NCBI GenBank assembly: GCA_028869325.1
Contig: JAGWST010000038.1
Coordinates: 1-6,383, forward strand
DNA length: 6,383 nt
Direction: 5' to 3'
Source: a bacterium
GTDB taxonomy: Bacteria; Vulcanimicrobiota; Vulcanimicrobiia; Vulcanimicrobiales; SCRA01
Position 1 is the first letter of the stretch; each line of letters opens with the position of its first letter. Positions 1 to 6,383 of this stretch are shown here, in pieces. The translations under genes were made by a program, and so were the position numbers. The notes beneath the pieces were generated by a model, which worked only from the letters and a program-made list of their open reading frames with translations, searched no databases and was not told where the DNA came from.

Positions 1-317
1 ACGGCACGGTACGGGTGCGTCTTTGCGTCGAGGACGGCTGCGCTCGGGTCGACGTCGGTGACACGGGGCCGGGCATCGCGGCCGCCGAGCTGCCGCACAT
101 CTTCGACCGCTTCTACCGAGCCGACAAGTCGCGCTCCCGCGCGATCGAGGGGACGGGGCTGGGGCTGGCGATCGTGCGCAGCATCGTCCAGGCGCACGGC
201 GGCAGCATCGACGTCGAGAGCGCCCTCGGCCGCGGAACGGCCTTCGTCCTGAGGCTGCCGCTGGAGAGCTCATCGGCCTCTCATCGCATTTCCGCCTCGC
301 CGTCGTTAGACTCATAG
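1..317 (+). CDS. Sensor histidine kinase, C-terminal ATP-binding domain (5' truncated)
   Basis: This is the C-terminal end of a two-component sensor histidine kinase, the part that binds ATP and phosphorylates the dimerisation-domain histidine. The reading frame (codons from base 3) is open to the window edge, so the sensor, membrane and HisKA parts lie outside; the GTG at 15 is internal, not a start. About 104 residues are visible. The HATPase_c boxes are in the correct order: G1 box DTGPGI (nt 60-77), F box FDRFYR (nt 102-119), G2 box GTGLGLAI (nt 153-176) and the closing GRGTAF strand followed by LRLPL (nt 228-263). The N box would lie upstream of the window. The RFYRADKSRSR spacing is typical of OmpR-partner (EnvZ/PhoR-like) kinases. 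A 17-residue Ser-rich tail follows the last strand. The next gene starts one base after the TAG stop, so the two are probably co-transcribed. The family is clear; the signal sensed cannot be inferred. Confidence 0.93.
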   Translation, partial: GTVRVRLCVEDGCARVDVGDTGPGIAAAELPHIFDRFYRADKSRSRAIEGTGLGLAIVRSIVQAHGGSIDVESALGRGTAFVLRLPLESSSASHRISASPSLDS

Positions 318-318
318 C

Positions 319-1431
319 GTGCCGATCCGCCTGCTGCTGCTGCTCGTCGCGACTCTGCTGGCTCCCGCCGCCGCGCGGGCGGAGACGATCGACGTGCCCG
401 TGGCCAGCCAAGCGCTGGTGAGGATCGAGGTCCAGCAGGCCGACGTCGTGATCCAAGGCGTCCCCGGCGAGCGGCTGCGCATCTCCGCGCCGCGCGCCCA
501 GATTCAGCGCGAGAGTTACACGCCGACGCCCGGCGACAACGCCATCCGCATCCTGCCCGTCGGCGTGCAGACGGCGCAAGGGCGGCACCTCGATCTGCCA
601 GGGGAGACGTTCGCCTACACGCCGCTGAGCCCCGGGCCCCACGCCGCCTTCGTGGTGACCGGCGGATTCGCCGGGCGCATCACGGTGGCGCTGCCGGAGC
701 AGGCCGGCATCGTGCTCGTCAAGATGGAGCGGGGCCGCCTCATGGCGCGCGGCGTGCGCAACGGTGGGCTTCTGGCGGAGCTCGATCACGGCGCCATCGC
801 GCTCTCGCGCTTCTCGGGTACGGCCTACTTGCAAGTTGCCGGCGGCCCGATCTCCGTTGCCGGATCGCAACTCGAGCACGTGCGGCTGCGCACGGGCGCG
901 GGGGCCATCGTCGTACGTAACTCCACCGTCGCGCAGCTGCAGGCCTCGAGCATCCTCGGCGATGTGATCGTCGACGACGCGACCTTCCTTCCCGGTCTTG
1001 CGCGCCTGGAGTCGCGTGAGGGCGCCGTTGCGCTAGGGGTCGGGGCGGGGGGCGCGCAGGTTACCGGGAGCACCGGCTCCGGGCGAGTCTTCACGATGCT
1101 GGACGGCGAGGGCCAGCCGCGGATCGATCGGGGCGGCGTGAGCACGCTCGTGCACGGCGGCGGACCGGCGGTCACGCTGCGCAGCGAGAGCGGGAGTCTC
1201 TTCCTGTACGGCGGCTCTCTCGACGGCGCGACGCTGCCGCCGGCGTGGCGCCGCATGGGCGCCCTGCTGCGGCGCTTCGAGGCACCCCGGCGCTTCGAGA
1301 CGCCGCAGCGGCGTCCACGGCGATTGCGGCTGGAGCAGGCTCCGCGCGCGCCCGATCAGAGCAGGAACTTGCGCAGCACGTCGACATCCAGCTTGAACGT
1401 GTGCTGCGGCAGGGTCGCCTCCACGCGGTAG
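319..1431 (+). CDS. Exported beta-rich protein, DUF4097-like putative adhesin
   Basis: A 370-residue protein of unknown function that is predicted to be exported. The GTG start at 319 is one base after the kinase stop and leads straight into a Sec signal peptide: MPIR, a Leu-rich core, then an A-R-A site at residues 19-21 with likely cleavage before Glu22. No Shine-Dalgarno is visible, which fits coupling to the upstream gene. Residues about 34-60 alternate hydrophobic and polar residues (VRIEV, DVVIQGV, RLRISA), as in the opening of DUF4097 proteins. Residues about 120-300 are a series of short beta strands with Gly/Asn/Asp turns (GAIALS, GPISVAG, GAIVVRN, GDVIVDD, GAVALG, GSLFLYGG), the pattern of a right-handed beta-helix or stacked-sheet fold. 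The C-terminal 60 residues are Pro/Arg-rich, with a tandem RRFEAP/RRFETP hexapeptide at residues 318-329. The last 25 codons lie antisense to the acetyltransferase end, so the true C-terminus is less certain. DUF4097 is a resemblance by eye only. Being next to a kinase, it could belong to that kinase's envelope-sensing pathway (inference). Confidence 0.75.
   Translation: MPIRLLLLLVATLLAPAAARAETIDVPVASQALVRIEVQQADVVIQGVPGERLRISAPRAQIQRESYTPTPGDNAIRILPVGVQTAQGRHLDLPGETFAYTPLSPGPHAAFVVTGGFAGRITVALPEQAGIVLVKMERGRLMARGVRNGGLLAELDHGAIALSRFSGTAYLQVAGGPISVAGSQLEHVRLRTGAGAIVVRNSTVAQLQASSILGDVIVDDATFLPGLARLESREGAVALGVGAGGAQVTGSTGSGRVFTMLDGEGQPRIDRGGVSTLVHGGGPAVTLRSESGSLFLYGGSLDGATLPPAWRRMGALLRRFEAPRRFETPQRRPRRLRLEQAPRAPDQSRNLRSTSTSSLNVCCGRVASTR
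1270..1305 (+). repeat. Two-copy 18-bp tandem repeat in the adhesin-like gene
   Basis: Bases 1270-1287 and 1288-1305 are adjacent imperfect 18-bp copies, identical over the first 12 bases (CGGCGCTTCGAG). They are in frame and encode RRFEAP followed by RRFETP in the basic C-terminal tail of the exported protein. This looks like a small in-frame duplication. It carries no recognised function. Confidence 0.7.
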
Positions 1432-1793
1432 CCGCAGGCCAGGAAGAATGCCTCCGCGGAGGAGCCCTTCGGCGCCTCCAGCGTGACCTTGTGGCAGTTG
1501 TAGTAGTTTGCGATCTCCTCGACGCGCGCCAGCAGCGCGCGCCCGTGGCCCCGGCGGCGGAACTCCGGTGCCACCACCAGCCGCTGCACACGCGCCAGCG
1601 ATGCGGCGATCTCGAAGAGCACCGCCCCGGCGACCTCTCCGCCTTCACGCGCCTCGAGCGCGTGGAGCTGCTCGTGCCAGACCACGCGGAAGCCCCAGAG
1701 CGTTGAATCGGCCTCGGCCCGCCGTGCGGCGAAGAATCTCTGGACCTGCGCGGGGCGCACCACCGCCACGCGCTCCTCGTGCGCCTCAGACAT
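1356..1793 (-). CDS. GNAT family N-acetyltransferase
   Basis: A 145-residue soluble GCN5-related acetyltransferase, expected to transfer acetyl from acetyl-CoA to an amine. The substrate cannot be told from sequence. Motif A is clear: strand V-Q-R-L-V-V-A-P (69-76), then the acetyl-CoA pyrophosphate loop RRRGHGRA (79-86, fitting R-x-x-G-x-G) and its helix. Motif B follows with KVTLEA (102-107) and the SSAEAFFLACGYR segment (111-123), the equivalent of the usual FY-x-x-x-GF. The N-terminal part (residues 8-60) is the usual variable substrate region. Length is typical for the family. The frame is open up to 1868, but the ATG at 1791-1793 is preferred because the extra 25 residues would be Arg/Ser-rich, unlike a GNAT N-terminus, and would lie over the end of the upstream hydrolase gene. 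A purine-rich GAGGAG lies at 1807-1812, 13 nt upstream and rather far. The start overlaps the hydrolase stop by 8 bp, implying translational coupling. The 3' end overlaps the convergent exported-protein gene by 76 bp. Confidence 0.9.
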   Translation of the reverse strand: MSEAHEERVAVVRPAQVQRFFAARRAEADSTLWGFRVVWHEQLHALEAREGGEVAGAVLFEIAASLARVQRLVVAPEFRRRGHGRALLARVEEIANYYNCHKVTLEAPKGSSAEAFFLACGYRVEATLPQHTFKLDVDVLRKFLL

Positions 1794-2580
1794 GCGCCGC
1801 GGCCAGCTCCTCTTCGACCTGAAACTCCCAGTCGTCGCGCGCCGCGTAGACGCGCAGGCCCAGCTCATCCTCCAGCTCGCGTGCCAGGAGCCATGGCTTG
1901 CGCTCCAGCATCTTGGTGCCGAAGTGCGTCATGATCGCCACGCGCGGGCGAATCGCCGCGATGAGCTCGCGCGCGTCGTCGAAAGTCAGATGGTCGACGT
2001 CCATGCTGTCGCGAAAGCGCAGCACGTTGATGATCAGAACGTCCGGATGGTGCGCCGCGTAATCCTCCGCGAGTCCCGCAAAGATGCGCGTGCAGGGCAG
2101 ATAGGAGATCGTCGTCCCGTCGCAAGTAAAGTGCAGTCCGTAGGTCTCGACTCCGTGCTGATGGCGCAGAGAGGTCCGAATCTCGACGTCGTTGACGTGG
2201 TGGGGGCCGCCGTGCTCCGTCATGTGCTCGATGCGCTCGACGAAACGGCGCAGGTAGGGCAGCACGACGCCCTCCTGGTCGAAGGCATCGGCGGGCGCGA
2301 GCAGGAGGCCGCGGCGCTTCCAGCCGCCGTGCGTCATCGCCTCGATCATCACGTTGACATCGCACGAATGGTCGAGATGTTTGTGCGAGAGCACCAACGC
2401 ATCCAGACGCGGCGGCTCGAGCGGCGGCTGGTGCGAGAGCGCACGCACCAAGGCGCCTGGGCCGGGGTCCAGGTGCAGGCGGCTCCGGCCGAGCTCCAGC
2501 CAGATGCCGCCCGAGGCGCGCAGTTGCTTCGCGACGACGAAACGCGCGCCGCCGGTGCCCAAAAAGATGATGCGGCTCAT
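1786..2580 (-). CDS. MBL-fold metallo-hydrolase with Cys in place of the bridging Asp
   Basis: A 264-residue cytosolic metallo-beta-lactamase-fold protein with no signal peptide. It starts at an ATG leading into the fold's first strand (MSRIIFLGTGGARF). The Zn site motif HxHxDH is intact as H66-K-H68-L-D70-H71, in the context LVLSHKHLDHSCDVNVMIEAMTHGG. His140/His142 (RHQHGVETYG) supply the next ligand, and His219 (AIMTHFGTKML) is the last. The motif-4 strand reads TISYLPCT, with Cys163 (codon 2092-2094) where this type of protein usually has the Asp of a DT pair. The phrases LHLDPGPGALV and VDHLTFDDARELI resemble a family of uncharacterised metal-dependent hydrolases common in archaea and thermophiles. 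The substrate is unknown; a phosphodiesterase, nuclease or thioester-type hydrolase are all possible. The gene has no visible Shine-Dalgarno and begins just downstream of a GC-rich inverted-repeat region. It overlaps the downstream GNAT gene by 8 bp, suggesting a two-gene unit. Confidence 0.9.
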   Translation of the reverse strand: MSRIIFLGTGGARFVVAKQLRASGGIWLELGRSRLHLDPGPGALVRALSHQPPLEPPRLDALVLSHKHLDHSCDVNVMIEAMTHGGWKRRGLLLAPADAFDQEGVVLPYLRRFVERIEHMTEHGGPHHVNDVEIRTSLRHQHGVETYGLHFTCDGTTISYLPCTRIFAGLAEDYAAHHPDVLIINVLRFRDSMDVDHLTFDDARELIAAIRPRVAIMTHFGTKMLERKPWLLARELEDELGLRVYAARDDWEFQVEEELAAAHV

Positions 2581-2590
2581 GAGACGTTAT

Positions 2591-2648
2591 CCGCGCCCGC
2601 GCGCGGCTTCCCCTGCGCTCGTGCGATCACGCAGCGCCGGCCGCGCGC
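2591..2648 (-). other. GC-rich overlapping inverted repeats between DUF1501 and MBL genes
   Basis: The 69-bp gap can form two mutually exclusive hairpins. One pairs GCGCGCGGC-type arms at 2599-2607 and 2640-2648 (nine perfect pairs), enclosing an inner CTGCG/CGCAG pair at 2613-2617 and 2630-2634. The other pairs 2591-2596 with 2601-2606 (CCGCGC, four-base loop, GCGCGG), using bases from the first hairpin's arm. There is no U-tract, so a classical intrinsic terminator is not supported. It could be a transcript-stability element or an attenuator before the SD-less hydrolase start, or chance pairing in GC-rich DNA. Confidence 0.35.
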
Positions 2649-2649
2649 C

Positions 2650-3873
2650 TCAGCCGAAGAGCGGCAAGGTCGGCCAGGTCCCGGCCAGCACTCCCGATGT
2701 CGAGCCGCCGAACCAGCGCTCGATGATGGTCGCGTAGACGCTGCGGAAATCCGTGGTGAAGGCGACGTTGCCCTCGTGCAGCCGCGCCAGCGAGGGCGCC
2801 GTGCCGTAGAGCCCGCCCTTCACGGGGCCGATGACGAACAACGGGCTGGCCTCACCGTGGTCGGTGCCGCGGCTGGCGTTCTCCGCCACACGCCGGCCAA
2901 ACTCGGAGAAGGTCATGGTCAGGACGCGCCTCTGGTTGCCGTGCTGGGCGAGATCGCCGTAGAAGGCCGCAACCGCGTCGGAGAGCTGGCCCAGCAGGCG
3001 GTCTTGCGTCGCCTTCTGCGAGACGTGCGTGTCGAAGCTGCCGTGCTGCACGTAGATCACGCGCGTCTTCAGTTGGGGCGTGCCGATGATCTGGGCCGCC
3101 AATGCGAGGCTGCGCCCGATGCCGGTGGCCGGATACGCGACCGAGGTCTTGTAGCCCGCGACGAGTTTGGGCAGCTCCTGGCTGCCGCGCTGCGTATCGC
3201 GCTGGACCTCGGCGATGGTCGGCAGAAAGGGGCTGGCGAAGGGTGCGTCATCGGCGACGCTGAGGCCGTCGAAGGCCTGTGCGCCGCCCCGCATGCGGTC
3301 GAACGCGAGCTGGAAGGCGCGCACGCCGCCGTCGATCGCCGGCACGTCGTGGTGCTCGGCGATGAAGAGCTCCGGCAAGACCGGCGAGACGGCGACGCCG
3401 GTGAAGAGGTTGCGCTCCCACGTCGCGTGATCGAGCAGGCGCCCCAGCCACCCGGTGGCCTCGTAGTTGACCGGATCGGCGGTCTGCCAGATCTCCGTCG
3501 AGCGAAAGTGCGAGTGATCGGGATTGGGGTAGCCCGCCCCCTGGACGATCGCGACCTGTCCTTTGTCGTACATCGTCTTGAGTGCGCGTAGGTTGGGATT
3601 GAGGCCCACGCTGCCGTCGATGGCGAGCACGTCGTGCGCGGTGATTCCGAGCCCGGGGCGCACCTGCTGGTAGGAGGGGTCGTTATAGGGCACCAGCGTG
3701 TTGAGGCCGTCGTTGCCGCCCTGCAAGTTGATCACCACCAGCACGGCATCGCGCGGCCCCGTGCCGCCGCCCGCCGTCTGCGCGAGCGCCCTGCCGAAGA
3801 TGCCTTGGTTGCCGGCCATCACCGCAAGTCCGGAGATGCTGCCGAGGAGGAATTGCCTGCGCGCGAGCTTCAT
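2650..3873 (-). CDS. DUF1501 domain protein with Tat signal
   Basis: A 407-residue member of the DUF1501 family, which belongs to the alkaline-phosphatase/sulfatase-like superfamily and has no established function. The N-terminus is a twin-arginine signal: R5-R6-Q-F-L-L, a moderately hydrophobic segment GSISGLAVMAG, then A-L-A at 29-31 with likely cleavage before Gln32. The protein should therefore be folded, possibly with a cofactor, before export. Family motifs run through the whole length: LQGGNDGLN (50-58), PDHSHFRSTEIW (118-129), HGSFDTH (277-283), TFSEFGRRVAENASRGTDHG (321-340) and TTDFRSVYATIIERWFG (373-389). The His/Asp residues of the HGSFDTH and GTDHG motifs are candidates for metal binding by analogy with the superfamily. 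Length is normal. The ATG start is supported by a strong Shine-Dalgarno. It lies 29 bp after the DUF1800 gene, the conserved order for this pair, so the two products probably act together. Confidence 0.95.
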   Translation of the reverse strand: MKLARRQFLLGSISGLAVMAGNQGIFGRALAQTAGGGTGPRDAVLVVINLQGGNDGLNTLVPYNDPSYQQVRPGLGITAHDVLAIDGSVGLNPNLRALKTMYDKGQVAIVQGAGYPNPDHSHFRSTEIWQTADPVNYEATGWLGRLLDHATWERNLFTGVAVSPVLPELFIAEHHDVPAIDGGVRAFQLAFDRMRGGAQAFDGLSVADDAPFASPFLPTIAEVQRDTQRGSQELPKLVAGYKTSVAYPATGIGRSLALAAQIIGTPQLKTRVIYVQHGSFDTHVSQKATQDRLLGQLSDAVAAFYGDLAQHGNQRRVLTMTFSEFGRRVAENASRGTDHGEASPLFVIGPVKGGLYGTAPSLARLHEGNVAFTTDFRSVYATIIERWFGGSTSGVLAGTWPTLPLFG

Positions 3874-3880
3874 ACTGTTG

Positions 3881-3887
3881 CTCCCTT
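3881..3887 (-). promoter_or_regulatory. Ribosome binding site of the DUF1501 gene
   Basis: The minus strand reads AAGGGAG, ending 7 nt before the ATG at 3873. It lies in the 29-bp gap after the DUF1800 stop. It is the best-spaced Shine-Dalgarno in the window and supports independent initiation on a shared transcript. Confidence 0.8.
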
Positions 3888-3902
3888 AAGTCCGGCACAC
3901 TC

Positions 3903-5321
<1,419 letters not shown>

Positions 5322-5327
5322 CGTCAT

Positions 5328-5332
5328 CCTCC
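5328..5332 (-). promoter_or_regulatory. Ribosome binding site that selects the DUF1800 start
   Basis: The minus strand reads GGAGG-ATGACG-ATG. The Shine-Dalgarno touches the upstream ATG (5327) with no spacer but sits 6 nt from the ATG at 5321. The downstream ATG is thus the likely start, giving the N-terminus MEVSTSF. Confidence 0.7.
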
Positions 5333-5336
5333 GTCC

Positions 5337-5365
5337 ACCATATCACGGTAAACGGCGCCCGTAAC
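5337..5365 (-). promoter_or_regulatory. Possible promoter of the DUF1800-DUF1501 unit
   Basis: On the minus strand GTTACG (5360-5365) and TATGGT (5337-5342) are separated by exactly 17 bp, with matches of 3/6 and 4/6 to the sigma70 -35 and -10 boxes. The start site would lie only about 10 nt before the Shine-Dalgarno, which is unusually short. The match is weak; read-through from the channel gene is an equally good explanation. Confidence 0.25.
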
Positions 5366-5378
5366 CTCGCGTGTTACG
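5360..5378. promoter_or_regulatory. Inverted repeat CGTAAC-N7-GTTACG, candidate operator
   Basis: CGTAAC (5360-5365) and GTTACG (5373-5378) are perfect 6-bp inverted arms around a 7-base centre, in the gap between the channel gene and DUF1800. The half-sites and spacing are typical of a dimeric regulator site. They are AT-containing arms in a GC-rich background, and one arm coincides with the possible -35 box, so binding there could repress DUF1800. It could also form a small RNA hairpin (6 bp, loop 7) after the channel stop, though no U-tract follows on the minus strand. Confidence 0.4.
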
Positions 5379-5403
5379 CCCGGAGAGCCATTCTCATCAA
5401 CCT

Positions 5404-6383
5404 TTAGCGAGAGCGCCCGGCCTCGCGCTCCTCGCTCCGCGAATCGATCAGCGCGAGCACGACGTCTCCCTCGACGGGACGCTCTCCCGAACGGTAGACG
5501 TGCGGGCGTCCGTCCCGCGCGCAGCAGAACGGCGGCAGCGCCTGGTCGCCGCAACGCACCACGGTGAACGCCGTCCCGTGGATGCGCACGCGATCGAGCA
5601 CGTCGCGCCGCGCCACGCGCTCGGCGACCAGCGGCGCGGCGAGATCGTGGAGCGCGTGAACCGCTCCAGCACGCAGGCGGCGCTCGACGGCTCGCCCCAG
5701 CGAGGCGTTGTTGAAGCGCAGGACCACGTGCAAATCGTTACGCAGCGCGCGCGCCGTCAACGCGATCTTGAGATTGGTCGTATCGTCGGCGGCCAGCGCC
5801 ACGACGCCCAGCGCCGTCGCAGCGCCGGCGTACTCCAGCGTCTGCTCGCGCGTGGCATCGCCCGTGATGATGCTGGCACCGCGCTCGCGCGCTTGGGCGA
5901 CCAGCGCCGGATCCGGGTTGCGCTCGACGATCACCACCGATGCGCCCAACGCCAGCAGATACTCCACCACGCGCGAGCCGACGACCCCCGATCCGCAGAC
6001 CACCACGTGACCGCGCGCGCGGATGCGGCGCAGTCCGGCGACCAGCTCCTCGCGCCGGCTCACAAGATAGTTGGTCAAGAGCGCGATCAACGTGCCGGCG
6101 AAACCGATCCCGGCGAGCATCACCACGATGGTCACGATCTCCACCAACGGCGTATGGTGCCACAGTGAGATATCGGTGTTGGAGGTGACGCGGCCGACTA
6201 CCAGATAGAGCGCCTCCAGCGGCGAGATGCGCAGCTCCTCGTCGTAGAACGCCGATGCCAGAACGAAGAAGACGAGCGCGATCGAGACGATCGATGTGAG
6301 GATCGGATCGGGCCGGCGCAGCGTGGGGCGCGTGCGGCGCGCGGCCGGCCGCGCACGGTCGCGTCCCTCGGCGGCCTGGCGCG
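5404..6383 (-). CDS. Two-TM ion-channel-like protein with TrkA-N/RCK domain (5' truncated)
   Basis: An inner-membrane channel-type protein whose cytosolic RCK module would gate it in response to nucleotide or ions. The frame runs open to the window edge, giving about 325 visible residues; the TTG at 6147 is internal, since TM1 and the pore region lie upstream of it. In visible-residue order: a basic Arg-rich cytosolic segment (1-25), TM1 (27-46), pore helix-like PLEALYLVVGRV (54-65), then T-S-N-T-D-I-S-L (66-73) where TVGYGD is expected, TM2 (79-105, with a GIGFAG hinge), then the Rossmann domain. The latter has GSGVVG (130-135), Glu153 at the end of strand 2 (VIVER), typical of NAD-type binding, GDATREQTLEYAG (174-186) and DDTTNLKIAL. 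A short RCK_C-like end finishes with GDVVLALID. The layout matches MthK/Kch-type channels, but the selectivity filter is not canonical, so K+ selectivity should not be assumed. It is followed on the same strand by DUF1800 after a 76-bp gap. Confidence 0.88.
   Translation of the reverse strand, partial: RQAAEGRDRARPAARRTRPTLRRPDPILTSIVSIALVFFVLASAFYDEELRISPLEALYLVVGRVTSNTDISLWHHTPLVEIVTIVVMLAGIGFAGTLIALLTNYLVSRREELVAGLRRIRARGHVVVCGSGVVGSRVVEYLLALGASVVIVERNPDPALVAQARERGASIITGDATREQTLEYAGAATALGVVALAADDTTNLKIALTARALRNDLHVVLRFNNASLGRAVERRLRAGAVHALHDLAAPLVAERVARRDVLDRVRIHGTAFTVVRCGDQALPPFCCARDGRPHVYRSGERPVEGDVVLALIDSRSEEREAGRSR

Noticed and set aside
1794..1868. N-terminal extension of the GNAT protein to 1868
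   Set aside because: The extra 25 residues are Arg/Ser-rich, lie wholly over the hydrolase coding end and do not resemble a GNAT N-terminus. The ATG at 1793 gives a normal-length protein.
1792..3591. A 599-codon open frame on the + strand
   Set aside because: It runs antisense through the MBL gene and most of DUF1501, both with clear family motifs. Its product is Arg/Ala/His/Asp-rich with no recognisable domain, as expected for a stop-poor complementary frame in GC-rich DNA.
5376..5399. TTGATG as a -35 box with a -10 inside the inverted repeat
   Set aside because: At 17-18 bp spacing the -10 candidates (GTAACA, TAACAC) match the consensus poorly. The pair at 5337-5365 is better, though still weak.
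6145..6147. TTG as the start of the TrkA-N protein
   Set aside because: The frame stays open to the window edge and encodes TM1 and a pore-like region upstream. Starting here would delete half of the channel module.
5371..6168. A 265-codon + strand frame opposite the channel gene
   Set aside because: Antisense to a clear TrkA-N domain, with His/Arg/Gln-rich shadow composition.

Overview
This is a 6.4-kb, strongly GC-rich chromosomal segment from a bacterium. It is packed with protein genes, uses GTG as well as ATG starts, and has very short gaps. No RNA gene, mobile element or CRISPR array is visible. The neighbouring DUF1800 and DUF1501 genes, the latter with a Tat-type leader, suggest a free-living, environmental high-GC lineage (Acidobacteriota, Eremiobacterota/Vulcanimicrobiota, Planctomycetota or Proteobacteria). 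Nothing here fixes the phylum, so that is inference only.

Left end, + strand (1-1431): the window opens inside the ATP-binding domain of a sensor histidine kinase. One base after its stop begins a 370-residue exported, beta-rich protein resembling DUF4097-type putative adhesins. Its 3' end overlaps the end of the convergent GNAT gene by 76 bp.

Centre and right, - strand (1356-6383), in transcription order: (i) a 5'-truncated two-TM channel with a cytosolic TrkA-N/RCK domain; (ii) DUF1800; (iii) DUF1501; (iv) a metallo-beta-lactamase (MBL) fold hydrolase; (v) a GNAT acetyltransferase. DUF1800 and DUF1501 are 29 bp apart and are almost certainly one unit. MBL and GNAT overlap by 8 bp and are probably translationally coupled. 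The 76-bp gap between the channel stop and the first ATG of DUF1800 holds an inverted repeat, a possible promoter and a strong Shine-Dalgarno sequence, so a transcript may start there. The 69-bp gap between DUF1501 and MBL holds two mutually exclusive GC-rich hairpins.

The two most interesting observations are at residue level. The channel has the frame and architecture of a K+ channel, but the canonical TVGYGD filter is absent and is replaced by a shorter T-S-N-T-D stretch. The MBL protein keeps its HxHxDH site but has Cys where the family normally has the metal-bridging Asp. No complete new multi-gene system can be claimed. The DUF1800/DUF1501 pair is widespread and functionally uncharacterised.
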